Of a DNA stretch of 64,000 nt, positions 1 to 13,979 are shown in pieces; positions within the stretch are counted from its first letter, which is position 1; each line of letters starts with the position of its first letter. The position numbers were made by a program, and so were the translations under genes. The stretch is taken from positions 310,001 through 374,000 of the forward strand of contig JADDTR010000003.1 in the NCBI GenBank assembly GCA_015345905.1. Direction: 5' to 3'. The notes beneath the pieces are model-generated. The model did not search any database. It saw only the letters and a program-made list of their open reading frames with translations, and was not told where the DNA came from. Source of the DNA: Aotearoamyces nothofagi (Eukaryota; Ascomycota; Leotiomycetes; Leotiales; Tympanidaceae).

Positions 1-2515
1 GAGATTGTGGCAAGCACTCCTGCAAGCTCAGCTATACAACCAACACGAGCTTTGCATGGCAAGGCTCGAATCCTTTCTCTAGTCACGTCGGATCTTGGAC
101 CTTCCTGTACAGAGGAGTAGGGACACTGAGCGATAGTCGATTGTGACTGGAAATCTTGTTCCGCCATCTGGAGCTCGATACCAATATTACCGTGTTGTTG
201 AGGTCCAATGGCTTATCCAGCTTGAACAGTACCGATTCGGATATCACTGATGATTCAGTAGAGTAGAAATCTGAGATCTGACAATTGAGGCGAGCCTTCG
301 ATAGTTCAGATTTCAATCCTTCCACTGAACTCCGCGCATCGTAGAAAAGGAGCTCTTCTGACAACTGATTCGTTCAAGCAGTACTCTTACTTTCTACCAG
401 GAAAAGTAGTACCTGTCAGACTTGGAGGTCTTTAGCCGACAGCGAATGTCTCAAGTACAAATGTAACTGTACAATGCCAAGGTATAGTTCAAGGCCAGTC
501 GCAGCAAGCTTCGGTCATGTGAAGCAGAAGTGAGCCTTTCTATTCGAACAATTGCTACGTCTAATTGTCGGCTCCGTACATAGAACTTCGGTGAACACCC
601 AGCAACTGGGCGCCGACGTCTCGGGGGATTGTAGTTGATCTCGTGGAAGTCAGGTGGGCGCATGGCTCTAGTTTCTGGTTGGGTTGCGGGCGAGCTCGGG
701 GAACCAATACCTCGAGTAGCGGGTCCTGTCGGTGATGCCCAATGTCACCGGTACTTGACGGGGAAGAACAACTGGAATGACTCGGGTGCACCAGCGAGAC
801 TGGCGATTCTCCAAAATCCAGAACGCCCTGAATCGAGTCGGAGGATCGTCCGCATCCTCGCTGCCAGCTGAAAGCTCGCGGCATCGAAGCTATCGAGACA
901 CTCGAGGCCCAGCAAGCCAGCAAGCCACGAAGCCACGAAGCCATGAAGCCATGAAGCCACCCATTTTTCATGTGCCCTGTCACTCTGTAGCCCGTGCGAC
1001 ATTCGAGCATGTGCGGAGAAATCGATATACTCTATGCGTGTGGCAACCGTCTGGCAACCGTCTGGCAACCGTCTGGCAACAGACTCAATTCGCGAGGCTG
1101 GCCGTAGATTGATTACCTTGCATGATCACAACGCCACCTCGAGCCTTTGCAACGACGGTGTTCGGTGCCCAGTGTTCACACATTCAACGGCTACGGAGCA
1201 AACTGACCCCGAACCCCACTTGCCCAGCGTGCCCGCTGCTCATTGCCCACTGTCAACCGTCCACCACCCACCGCCCACCGCCCAGCCAACCGTATACTCC
1301 AATGCAGAGTGAACCGAAATACAGTGCTAATGCAACGGCAGGCGGGAATGCGCATACATGTACTCCCTACAGAATACGGAGAATGCAAATCCTCGTCCTT
1401 GACCTTACTCGGTGCAATAATATGAGTTCTGGAAATCCTGATCGAGGAAAGTGATATGTCGTCTTCGTATTAGCAAGTCTCGCATGTCAAGAGTTCCTGC
1501 TCAGTTCTCGCCCACCGATCTCGCACATGGTTACAGCCGTCGCCCAGCCGTTGCCCAGCTGTTCTTCTCCACGAGACTCTACCTCGAGGTACCTAGTGTG
1601 GGACAATGAGTTAGGCCCTCGGGCCGCTCCTTTTCTCCCTCCCGCAAGGTCCCCTAAAGGAGCGGACTGTCGGTGTCAAACCTGGGTGGCAAGGAGACAA
1701 CGAGAGCTCCTGGCCGGTCTTATTGGCCTCCCAAGTCCAGACCAGGGAAATTGGAGTTCTGACAGTGGCAGTGGCGAGTTGAGTCCCTCGACAGATGAGT
1801 AGAACCACAGGGCGAGGGACGAGGGAGGGAGGAGGGTCTGCCATGACCGCGGGAATTTCGAATTTACTCGAGCACCGCTCATCGTGGAACGCTGGCCAGT
1901 CAGCGTTGTCCGCAGGGTTATTTGTAGAAATCCCGAGCGCGTAAAGACGGCGAGGCGTTGCATTTTGTTGCATTTTGAAAAATCCAGAGCCAATCGTAAA
2001 TGTTTCTGGGATATATCCCTGGCGCTTCCTCGCCCGACAATTGGCAGTTGCAGCCATTTGTGCTCAGTAGTGCATCGCGTGCACAATCCCAGTCGAGGTG
2101 GGCATGTTGGCCTCGCAAACTAGCCAACAGTGAAAGACGATCCCGCCTCAAAATAACTCTGTCTAATTCTGAACCCTTCGACCTCTGCTCCAGAGCACCG
2201 TATGGAGTATGCTCCCAATGAATGTGCATCTTTCATGCAAAGCCTCTGCACAGGTCACATCCCACCGCCGACAAGCATCATGGTTGCCGATTGGCGCTTT
2301 GGGCGTGAAGCTTCACTTGCGCATATGCCATATCCTCTATACTTATACTGAGGTAGGCGCCGAGCATGAAATGCCCTCTTTTTGAAACCTCTGATTTCTC
2401 TCCGCCTTCAATGTTTCATCTGTTTCCTATATTCTCATAGAATTTGACCGGCAACGGCAAAATATATACCCCAGGAACTATACTATCGTTATCAGGTCAA
2501 CAGCAATCCTGCAAC
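1..2515. other. Gene-poor left flank
   Basis: I see no convincing gene here. A 93-codon open frame on the minus strand (364 to 83) is hydrophilic and could be an exon cut by the window edge, but nothing in it is recognisable. Two short tandem repeats are present: an 8-9 bp AGCAAGCCA/AGCCACGA type at about 905-957 and four copies of an 11-bp CTGGCAACCGT unit at about 1039-1080. The last few hundred bases should contain the promoter of the SAM/PH gene. Confidence 0.5.
1039..1080. repeat. 11-bp tandem repeat, about four copies
   Basis: Unit CTGGCAACCGT repeated head to tail with almost no divergence. It lies in non-coding DNA upstream of the SAM/PH gene. Confidence 0.8.
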
Positions 2516-4856
2516 ATGGTAAGTCATCGTCCGTAGTCCTGCTCCTAAGCCTCAACTGACGGATAAAGCCTGCTACTCCTATCACACCAGTCGACCCTCG
2601 GGTAGAGATGTTCGAAAGGGGTTCTCGGGATGCTTTTTTCAATATGAAGGCGCTGGCGCCTCGACCTATATCGCACACCACCATATTGGATGATACAGAT
2701 TTTGAAGACGATGAGGAAAGTGATATTGAAGAAGATTACTCGCCAAGAATCAGCCTCAATTCCGTACGTGTATTCTACCAACGGGCAACTTTGTATGTTT
2801 GCTCACAATACTGAAGGCTGGCCGGAGGAGTGAAACGACGTTATCATCATTCGAAGAGCTCCCTACCCCGAAATCTAATAATTTCCAAGAATTCAACTTC
2901 GAATTAGGTGCAAAGTCTGTGGAAGGGCCGAAAGGGCCACATCTCTTCAGAAGCTCAACCGATTCTTCCCCAGAGGAAGACTTTTACCTTACTATGTCCC
3001 CAATGACGCCACGATTTATACAACCTTCGAGGCCTGAAACTGCATTCAGAGTCCCACCAATGCCACAGGCAACTCCAGAAACGATGCACCGTCCTATAAG
3101 TACTCTTACGGAAGCAGTCACACGGCTCGATGCTAGAGAAGTCGCCAAGTGGACCACGCGTCAAGTAGCAAAGTGGATGTTCAATGCAGGGTTCGAGCCC
3201 ACGATCGTAGATCGATTCGAAGACAATGATATATCAGGGGAGATATTGGTCACCTTGAAATTTGAAGACCTTCGGGAGCTTGACATACCGTCTTTTGGTC
3301 AACGACATAAGCTTTGGAATGAAATACACAATCTACGTGGAGATGCTGATGCAAATCCTTCGTCGCCAACAGAAATCGATTGCTCATCCGATGTAGAATG
3401 CGAGCCCAAGAAGCATAAGAGCCATCGCAAGAAGCATCGTAAACCTAACTTTGAAGACATCATCTCACCACTGGAGTCCGTTTCTATCGTCGGCATTGAG
3501 CAGCTCATGCCGAAGCCTCATAAGTGTGCGAAAGGTGAGAACTGCTCACGATGGAAGAAGCAACAACGTCTCATCGAGGCATTCAAGAGCGGCCACCCGG
3601 TCAGTCCAGAAGGTGGAATGATACTGGTGGCAGGAGACCCAGGGAACCCAGCTACAGCTGAGGCACTTCGTCCTTTCTCTGAGGCACAGCCATCCGTCGT
3701 CGCATCTTCTGATGTTCTCGGGCCCGGGACCTTACCTCCTGTCCGACATCTTGAGGAAGCCACACTTGCGAACCTGCAAACAAGAGATCCACAAGACAAC
3801 GTCAAACAGTTCCTCAACTTCCAGCATGTGGACATGGCATGGTCTAGTGAAGAACCAGCGACACCTCCATACGAGATGTTCCCAGCTCTGCAGCCTCCTA
3901 GCTCTCTACATCCCCACCAAGGCTTAAGAAGCTTGCCTAAGCTAGCTATTCCTACTCAACCCACATCTACGCGTCAACCACCATCTAGATCTGCAACTAC
4001 CCAACCATTCTCGCCACACCAGATGGAGCGAGCGGAGGCTCTCTCCCCAGATCTCCGCAATAGAACCCGCTCTCCACCCACCATATACCGCTTCGGAACT
4101 CCCGCTTCTGAGATGGATGTCCCCGTCACAGCCGTTAACCTTGGCCCTGTCTCCCGTGATACTTCCCAGTCCGTTCCTCCCAACATGAACTACCGACATG
4201 CTCCGAACAATACTCCAATAATACGTTCTCAATCTCGGGGCTCCCGACGACCAAGCTTCCCCGTTCTCCCACGCCTAGACGAAAATAGTGCAACCGCCTC
4301 CAACCACCACCGAGCCACATCCTCAACCAACTTCTCGTCAGTCTCGCACCCCGTGGAACGTACAGTTGACGATGTCAACCATGCAGGCTGGATGAAGAAG
4401 CGCAAGACGCGGATGCTACGGCACGAGTGGCATGAGCATCACTTCACTCTTAAAGGGACTCGCTTGGCGATGCACAAAGATGCTCGTGCACTCGAAGTCC
4501 TTGAGTCTATCGATGTTGACGACTATGCAATTGCATGCTCTTCACTAGCGTCATCGAAATTGAACGCCGCTTTCAAGGCCATGAACATTAAGCTAGGAAG
4601 CGGAAAGGAGAAGGGATTGGATGACGCTGCTTTTAGCTTCCAGCTGATTCCAGCGGCGATCGAGAAAGGCCAGAGGCTAAAGAGGAGGGAGAGTGGAATT
4701 GGCGGAACAAATGCTGCTACGACAGCCAAGACGCATCATTTCGCAGTGAAGAGTCGTGATGAAAGGATTGACTGGATGAGAGAGTTAATGCTTGCAAAGG
4801 CACTAAAGCAGAAGGGTGAGGGCTTTGAGATCAATGTTAATGGGAATATGATCTGA
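2516..4856 (+). CDS. SAM and PH domain protein (Boi/Pob1-like)
   Basis: Spliced gene of three exons, 2516-2518, 2569-2763 and 2817-4856, giving 745 residues. The first exon is just the ATG followed directly by GTAAG; the branch point AACTGAC and the acceptor AAAG precede exon 2. The second intron (2764-2816) has donor GTACGT and keeps phase 0. A SAM domain lies at about residues 170-240 (VAKWTTRQVAKWM ... FGQRHKLWNEI), and a PH domain near the C terminus opens at HAGWMKKRKTRML and ends before residue 745. The middle is proline- and serine-rich and disordered. In yeasts the related Boi1/Boi2 and Pob1 proteins link Cdc42 signalling, phosphoinositides and exocytosis at growth sites; those also carry an SH3 domain, which I do not see here. 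The polarity role is therefore inferred. Domain calls are firm; the one-codon first exon is well supported by splice signals. Confidence 0.88.
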
Positions 4857-5416
4857 CCTTTTCTTTGTGATTGGAATTTGATGGCGGCATTTTAGCGACT
4901 GTTTTGTGATTGATGGGTTTGGAAATATAGGAGCGGCATGATATAGGGAACGGGCCGCTGATAGTATCTTGGCTATCATTAGACAGTCATTTGATATATA
5001 GTCTTATGAGTTAACGATCGAAATCTAAGAGTAAAACAGTTACAGCCTTCGGGACCTGAACAGTGAGCCATGTTGTCAGATCTTGTCGAGTGACGGATGG
5101 GAGGCCCAGAAATGAAGGCAATGCAATGTGGGAGGGGGAGGGGTGCTATCTAGAGCAGATGGGTAGTAGAAAGTAACGATGATTGAAAGAGACTTCATTC
5201 TATCACCTCTCAAACTCGGCCGAGTTTTGCCAGTCATAAATGCCCATTACGATGTCGCAATGCTTCCATAGGACATCGGATTTTCTCAGAGGCTACAGTA
5301 ACAAGCGTTTTATGCTACTAAACTGCTATAATGCTGAACTTCATCGTACAGTTTTTGTACATGTGTCATGCCCGAACGCCAAATTTGCCTGTATATGCTA
5401 CAATATGCTCATCTTC
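4857..5416. other. Tail-to-tail spacer
   Basis: Convergent 3' regions of the SAM/PH gene and the mitoribosomal gene. It should hold both polyadenylation regions. The open frames that cross it are antisense shadows of the mitoribosomal gene. Confidence 0.6.
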
Positions 5417-6384
5417 TTATCGTACGAACTGTGTTGCTTTTATATCGGCAGCATTCGCAACAACATCCCAGTCGATCCTATCCCACCAAGCTTCCAAGAA
5501 CTGCTTCTTTTGGAGGATTCCCCAGTCCGGCATGTAGACGTGTTGCCAGGTGTTCACACACAGGATCGGGGTCAAGTCAATGCCTCCCGGAGCAATTTTG
5601 CCGGAAGCGCTGAGAATTCCATGAGCACCGACCGTGTTTGCCACAGGTAGCCTGTCCAACACTTGCTGTCTGTAGTGGTCTGCCGGATTCTTGATTTCTG
5701 TAGCCTCTGTATTGAGATCTCGAGGTTGTCTTCGCCAATGCGCACCCGGGTATGGCGAGCCTGCAAGATAGGTTGTCAACAGAGCGTATTTCCGCTCTCT
5801 AGTCTTAACCAGCCACACAAAGCCGGGCCCAAACATGGAGTTTCCAGTGGCTATAAACTCCCGTCGAAGAGTCTCGACAGAGGAGAAGGAGCCCTCAAGC
5901 TCCTTCTTCAAGCTGGCTGGCATCTTCGTCGTCTGCGTGGATAGGGATGAGAAGAAAAAGTGGTTGTTGTGGGCCATTGAGGCGTGGTTGAACAGAGATG
6001 CCATGCTTGGTTGGCGTGCATACTTGATGAGGAGGTTCTTAGGGGTACTGGAGTAGTCATCGGTCGAGCCTATTCACTGATCAGTCGACGTCCTCTGGGG
6101 AGCGAAGATTTACTTCATCAACCGGACCGTACTGGTCAGATATACTATGTCGTGGTTCACGGCATATCTAAATGGTTCTAGAAAGCTTGTAAGGAAGAAT
6201 ACGCACCTGCAGTGAGAGCATTAAGCTTCTCAAGCATTAAGCCCTGATATTCTGTCCATGCAATGCCGAAGCCTTCCGGTGTGAAGAGACCGGGGATTCC
6301 ATCTTTAAATTGCTCAAGAGGAGGAAGTCGATGTATTGACCGACGCAGCGAGATGGCTATTCGAGGAACGCGTGGACGCAGCAT
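5417..6384 (-). CDS. Mitochondrial small-subunit ribosomal protein, SOD-like (mS42/Rsm26 type)
   Basis: Two exons on the minus strand, 6384-6207 and 6069-5417, join in phase 1 to give 276 residues. The donor is GTGCGT and the acceptor GAATAG. The N terminus (MLRPRVPRIAISLRRSIH) is basic and looks like a mitochondrial presequence. The body has the Fe/Mn superoxide dismutase fold signature SLFNHASMAHNNHFF and, near the C terminus, NTWQHVYMPDWG and FLEAWWDRIDW. The metal-ligand pattern is only partly kept, as expected for the fungal mitoribosome proteins mS42/mS43 (yeast Rsm26 and Mrp1), which use the fold structurally. An active Mn-SOD is the alternative, but fungal Sod2 is more strictly conserved. 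A longer upstream ATG at 6435 exists; the presequence argues for 6384. The gene shares a short divergent promoter with the Moco sulfurase gene. Confidence 0.85.
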
Positions 6385-6772
6385 TGTGTCAATTGGTGTT
6401 GATACGTCCACTTGAGGATTTTTGTGAAGCACCAACAGCGTGATAATTCATGCCTCGATTGTAAGGTTTAATTCGGAATGGGATTACAATTGAGCGACTA
6501 GCTGACTTCCCCGGTCATTAACAAATGACGGCTAGCGTGGAGCAGATCGGCGGATTCCGTGGCGTGCGGCATTCGTCGATAAGATATCAAAGGTGGGAGA
6601 GGTATATGCCTCATACCTAGTATCTTAGGAAACATTTAATTGTGTCAATCTCTAGGACCCCTAAGTCATTTTCGAGCATGCCGAATCTTAATAGCTATGA
6701 TCAATTGCCGTCTTTCTTTCTAAGGAGATCCGGTGTCTGCCCTTCTTTACAATCACCATCATAGTTTGGTAT
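6385..6772. promoter_or_regulatory. Divergent promoter between mS42-type gene and Moco sulfurase
   Basis: A 388-bp AT-richer interval separates two start codons on opposite strands, so both promoters must lie here. I recognise no specific operator. Confidence 0.6.
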
Positions 6773-9318
6773 ATGGCAATAATGGCCACAGATTGCATCT
6801 CACCGTTAGACTACAACAACAATGTCGATGCGTTCCGTGAAAGAGAATATCCCATGCTCAAAGGTATGTAAATTACTATGTTGAGCAAGAAAGATGTTGA
6901 TAGTCATCACCAGATGCGATTTATCTTGACCATGCGGGGACCACTCTCTATTCGAAGTCTCTCATGGAGCGGTTCGCCTCAGACATGATATCGAACCTCT
7001 ATGGGAATCCGCATTCCGCCTCTCCATCATCTCAGTCAGCGACAATGCGTATTGAGGATATCCGTTTACAAGTCCTACAGTTCTTTAAGGCAGATCCGGA
7101 GGACTTCGACCTAGTTTTCGTGGCAAATGCTACCGCTGGCATTAAGCTTGTGATGGACGCGTTCCGCAGCTGTGAACACGGGTTCATTTATCAATATCAT
7201 GAAGACTCCCATACAAGTGTCGTGGGCGTTCGCGAGAATGCTATGAGGAGTACTTGTGTCACAGATCAAGATATCGAAGACTGGTTACTTGCGACGTCGG
7301 CTCCCTCTGCTGATAAAGTTTCTGATAATTGTCCCGAGCTTTTTTCGTATCCAGCACAGTCGAATATGAATGGACGAAGACTACCACTGTCTTGGCCGGG
7401 TCGAGCCCGAGCCAAACTTTCTTCCACCGGGAAATCATTCTACACCCTTTTAGATGCTGCAGCCTTAGTATCAACATCTCGACTCGACCTTAGCGACTCG
7501 AGCGCGGCAGCCGACTTCACCGTTCTTAGCTTCAATAAAATCTTTGGGTTTCCGGATTTGGGAGCACTTATTGTGCGAAAAGAATCAGGTAGGATTCTTC
7601 GCGAGAGGAAATACTTTGGCGGAGGGACAGTCAACACCGTTGTGTGCATAAAGGAACAATGGCATGCACCAAAAGAGGAGACTATACACGACAGCCTTGA
7701 AGATGGGACACTACCAATACACAACATAATGGCCCTCGAGACCGCTATGAAGGTCCATGAAGAACTATATAATTCGATGGAGGATATTTCAAAACACACT
7801 GCATTTCTAGCCAGAAAATTATACAATGAACTGAGATCATTACGACATGCGAATGGAGCCCCGGTGTGCGAGATCTATGCTGATGAAAGGGGGTTTAATA
7901 GTGACAGCTCAATACAAGGTCCAGTCATCAGCTTCAACCTGAAAAATATTCACGGTGCTTGGATCAGCAATACAGAGGTAGAAAAGTTGGCTGCTGTACG
8001 GCATATTCATATGCGGACGGGCGGCTTGTGTAATCCAGGAGGCGTTGCTAGTGCATTGAATCTCGAGGCTTGGGAGATGAAACGCAACTTTTCGGCCGGT
8101 TTTAGGTGCGGCAGCGATGACGCGATTATGGGCGGGAAGCCAACTGGTGTCATCCGTGTGAGTCTTGGAGCTATGAGCAGCCTTCAAGATGTCAGGAAGT
8201 TTCTTGGTTTTGTGCAAGAATTCTATCTGGAACGAAATATACCCTACTTGAAGTCGGCCCCTCTGGATATCCCTGAAGAGCCGTCCGATTTATTTGTAGA
8301 AAGCCTCACGGTCTATCCTATAAAGAGCTGTGGGGGGTTGGCTATTCCAGAAGGTGTGCAGTGGGAGGTCAAGCCAGAAGGTCTGGCATGGGACAGAGAA
8401 TGGTGTCTCGTACACCGAGGCACTGGACAGGGTTTGAGCCAGAAACGATATCCCCGCATGGCGTTGATTCGTCCTAGCATAGACTTCGTAGCTGGAATAC
8501 TGAGGGTCAAGTTTTATGATACAACGATGAGGGATCAAGCTGAAGAAATTTTCGTACCACTATCTGCCAACCCGACGTTCTATAAGCCTATAGATAGCTT
8601 CAGAGAGCTTTCTTCTCAAGTATGTGGTGATGTGATTACGGCACGTACATATTCGAGCGAAACGATCAACTCTATTTTCACACGTTTTCTTGGGGTTCCT
8701 TGCGCCTTGGCAAGATTTCCGGCTGGTGGTTATGGATCTTCTACCAGGCACTCCAAAGCTCATATGCAAAGTCATCAACGGCCCAAGGTAGTTGATAGAG
8801 CCGAAATGGAACAACTTCTCAGTGGATCCTTAGCTCCTTTGACTCCGCCAGCTTCCGACAGCGAAAACTCGATTCGTCCCATACTACTCTCAAATGAAAG
8901 CCCTATTCTAGCAATCAATCGATCCAGTATCGATACTTTGAATGCGGAGATTATAAAGACTGGAGGAAAGCTAGCCACTGCCTCTGTATTTCGTGCGAAC
9001 ATTGTGATTGGCTCGACTCAGCCCGTTAAAAAACAGCTACCATATAGCGAGGACCATTGGAAGAGCCTAAAAATTGGCTTGCAGAACTTCAAGATGCTAG
9101 GGTCCTGCCGTCGCTGTCATATGATTTGTATTGATCAAGACACTGCAGTAAAGGACGAGGAGCCCTTCGTGACGTTGGCAAAGACGAGAAGATTCGAAGG
9201 CAAGGTGTTCTTTGGATCACATATGTGTCACATATCGACTGGAATGTTGGCGCCTGAACAGCAGTATCCTACTATTAGAATAGGAGACCCAGTAACGGCA
9301 AGATTTGATGATGGCTGA
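6773..9318 (+). CDS. hxB: Molybdenum cofactor sulfurase
   Basis: Exons 6773-6863 and 6914-9318 join in phase 1 (AAA G/AT), giving 831 residues, close to the roughly 840 residues of Aspergillus HxB. The protein transfers sulfur from cysteine to the molybdenum cofactor of xanthine dehydrogenase and aldehyde oxidase type enzymes. The N-terminal half is a class-V aminotransferase/NifS domain: the start DAIYLDHAGTTLYS, the PLP lysine in SFNKIFGFP (about residue 239), and the persulfide cysteine in RTGGLCNPGG (about residue 403). The C-terminal half is a beta-barrel plus MOSC domain, from VESLTVYPIKSC (about 482) to LGSCRRCHMICID and FFGSHMCHIS. All key residues are present and the gene looks intact. 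The symbol follows the Aspergillus nidulans name; the human counterpart is MOCOS. Confidence 0.96.
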
Positions 9319-10395
9319 TAAAATCACGAGGTACCACAAATGAGCTATAAAAAAAAGATAAAAGAATATACTTGCTTCTATTATAATTGCCTAGCAATGA
9401 ACATCAACAAGAGCGAGGGTGGAATGGGCGATGCCTCAATGGGTCACGACGAATGGCTCTCGCCCTATCGAGCCTCTTATAAGTTCTTAACTTGATAATT
9501 GATCCAAGACAAACCCCCAAAGCTCAATCAGATAAAATGAGACGTTACTAGCTTATTTGAACTAGAAGCAGTACTTGGAATATGTGGTACGCCAATCTCT
9601 GTATGTACTTTGGTAAGACTAGTATTTTTGTCCTCGCAGAACATGGACGGCATACTTGCAGTTGCTATTAAAACAGGAGCCTCGAGAGTATTCAGTGAGG
9701 AGGTTATCTAACAAAGACATAACACTTAAATCTTGAATTGGTACCATAGGCCTTCCCAAAAAGCTCCACCTTTAAGTCTCTCTGTCTAGTAGGCCTGAGT
9801 ATTCGGGGTATTAGTTCCCGCTGTCTGAAAGCTTCGGTGGTTTAGATACCTTCTTGAAATTCCAAACCTTAAGTAGAAGGCGGTTGGTTGTGCGGGCACG
9901 TGACATACAATCTGGATTCTACAGTGTAGAGCCTTAGGAACGCTATATCAGGCATTCAAGCACTAAACTTATTGCATAGAAATACGAATACGCCGAGCCC
10001 CACCCGTGATCTCGACTCTACCCCGCAGTCCCTTAGCGACGTCTTTGTACAAACACGCACGTACCGTGGCATGTACAGTTAGGTAGCTACTGGTATATGT
10101 ACTAATCGATAGAATATAGCCTGTGCCTACCTACGCGTGTCACACCATGGTTTCTCTTACGATTTATTAGCTGCCGTGTTGCGTTTATTGTTAATCCTGA
10201 TAGCCCCGCATCTGTAGACTGTATCTGGGGGTTAGCCGGAAAACTCCTATAGCGTAGAGGCATGTTGAAACAACGTACAAGTTCTCGATTTTTCATCGAA
10301 CTATTCACACATAACTCTGTTATTGAGATCATGAGATCAACCTAATGAAGCCATTGGATATTGCTAAAATCACAGTAAATGGCTGCGGCAGTCAT
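9319..10395. other. Non-coding spacer
   Basis: About 1.1 kb with stops in all frames and no recognisable repeat. It separates the Moco sulfurase from a decayed alcohol dehydrogenase and may include older decayed sequence. Confidence 0.5.
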
Positions 10396-11430
10396 CTTGA
10401 AAACATTTGACATCCCCAAAAAGAGATCAAGGTTTGTTGTCTATGATAAACCTGGCACAATCTCCACTATGGTAGAGGAGCATGACTCTCCCGAGCCAGA
10501 ACCCAGAAACTTACAGTAATAGTTCAGTTGCAAGTACATGTGAGAGGCCGCCATACAGCCAAGTGCAAGACGACGGAAATGGGCTGACCAGGGGACTTTT
10601 CAGAACACATTCTGGTGTGTACCACTCTATTGTCAGGATTATGGAGAATGCCTTGCGTATGTTACCTCTCTCAACCTAGCCAGGGCAAGTAGGAGGCCAC
10701 AAAAGTGTAGAGCTTGTTGTAAAGCTGGGTCCTGGGGTAGAGCGAAGTAATATCAAAATTGGATATCATGTAGGCATCAAATGAGCGGTGTTTGCATGCG
10801 GTGCGTGTGTGCCATGAGAGTGCAGACGATGTATGCTTCAATCAAAAGACTACCGGATATTAATACCCTAGCACCTTCTAGCAATATTCCATCGGCCTAG
10901 TAAACTACGTCACACCTGTCCCGGATACTTTGGACTCGGCTGACGCGGCTCCTATGCTTTGTACAGGTGTGAGAATATATGCCGATTTACACAAATCCGA
11001 GGAAATAGTGGGCAATGGGTGGCAATTGCTGCAGCTGGACGTGGTCTTGGTGATTTGGCCTGCTAGATCAGGAGAAACTTGTGAAAGGACTGTGGCGCAG
11101 AAGCCTTCGTTGACACTACCAAGTTTGATGATAAGCTCATCTCTCCGGAGAAGAGGTGTAGAGAATGCTGTCGGCACTGCGTCAAACAGAGTGTATGCAC
11201 AAGCATTAAGCTTTCTTAGACTTGATGGGACTCTTGTCTATGCAGAGCTCCCAGAGGGCGACCTTGTGCCTCACGCCGACGCATTCCGGTCGAAGAGAAG
11301 CATCCCGAATTGTCGGCTCAGCTGTTGGCAATTAGGCGCAGGCCTTACCAGAACACGTTACAGAGCAGAAAGTATGGAGAAGCCGGCAGAAGCTTCCCAT
11401 GAGAAGGTAGCCGGATAGATGCAAGGAAGG
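10396..11430 (+). pseudogene. Decayed zinc-dependent alcohol dehydrogenase (ADH1-like)
   Basis: Fragments of a medium-chain zinc alcohol dehydrogenase run in family order on the plus strand. Near 10441 is YDKPGTISTMVEE; at about 10595-10680 is RTHSGVYHSIVRIMENALRML (a decayed form of the THSGVCHSD zinc-ligand segment). At about 10690-10750 is GQVGGHKS...VVKLGPGVE, and at 10920-10970 is DTLDSADAAPMLCTGV. At about 11165-11260 is TASNRVYAQALSFLRLDGTL followed by AELPEGD. The pieces lie in more than one frame with several stops between them. The zinc-binding cysteine of the first motif is tyrosine, and the glycine-rich NAD-binding loop is not visible. The longest open piece is 10930-11418. The family normally has about 350 residues, matching the roughly 1 kb span, so this is a full-length but dead copy rather than a fragment. 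It is not part of any neighbouring pathway that I can see. Confidence 0.85.
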
Positions 11431-11915
11431 GTCGTCCTCGATCTGGAATAATGTGCCCAGCCCATTAGCTGCCAATACAGGAGGAGAAAGGAAAGAATAT
11501 GCCTCGATGGGCCGTCGTAGACTTACAGTACAGTGGGTAGCCACAAGTGATTCATGACGCGTATCATGTGATACACGCAGTATGGCTATACGAGAACGGA
11601 TGTTCCAACGGCGCCTATTGCATTTCAAATGACTTCGACGGCATTGTGACGGTCTCGGGCGCAGACGTCCTGGTGTTTTGTCGTGTCATGGGCTGATGGT
11701 CGCCCCATGGCACAGGGAATTCGCCGATCCCGAATACGATTAGGCCCTTGTCGCGGGCGCAGTTTAGCCTCAGGTACGTGCCCAATCAGTCGAGAGCTTA
11801 CCGATCTCCCTTTCGAAAACATTTAGAGGCGCGGATATCCTCGACGTCCCACCTTCTCTCTTTCTTTCTTCTTATTCAACTGCTCAAACGAGTCAATTCA
11901 AGCAGATCTTGCAAT
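11431..11915. promoter_or_regulatory. CYP51 upstream region with a palindrome
   Basis: This is the 5' flank of CYP51. It contains a perfect 14-bp palindrome with a TG centre, GTATCATGTGATAC, at 11561-11574, about 340 bp before the ATG. The core TCATGTGA holds an E-box-like CATGTG, the kind of site used by SREBP-class bHLH regulators of sterol genes. A pyrimidine-rich run (TTCTCTCTTTCTTTC) at about 11850-11875 is a typical fungal promoter or 5' UTR tract. Confidence 0.45.
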
Positions 11916-13594
<1,679 letters not shown>

Positions 13595-13979
13595 AGCGTG
13601 TGAATGAAGGGGATACTAGATTATGATTGAAGGAGGTGGCATACGAGGATGTAATATTTCACACGGACAGGGGTGAGGCGTTGGGCTATCTCTATTATTT
13701 ATTGTATTGTACAATATTCGCGGCGTCTCTAGTACATAGCACTACTGGGTCTACAACCCTGCTCACTTCGATCTCTTGCTCGAGCTAATAGCGAGAAATG
13801 ATTCATTTGCTCATGCGATAAATAAAAATTTATAACAAAGACACGCTCACTATCGAAAGCCTTGTACGTGCGGTAGCTTATCGCACGTGCTCGTCGATAA
13901 GCAGCGATACCTGGCGCATCCTTCAAACATCGTAATTAACCAGCCTGTTTTTAACTGATCGAAGCACGCATGGCACTTG
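13595..13979. other. Spacer between CYP51 and acid phosphatase
   Basis: It carries the CYP51 3' region and the phosphatase promoter. An imperfect inverted CGTGCGGTAGCTTATCGCACGTGC segment near 13868-13891 contains a CACGTG-like core of the type bound by Pho4/bHLH factors, which would suit a phosphatase gene. Confidence 0.4.

Noticed and set aside
3185-3205. GGGTTCGAGCCCA resembling a tRNA T-loop
   Set aside because: It lies in the SAM-domain coding sequence and no cloverleaf can be built around it.
5240-6056. Plus-strand open frames over the SOD-like gene
   Set aside because: Shadows of the minus-strand gene, which has clear family motifs and a proper intron.
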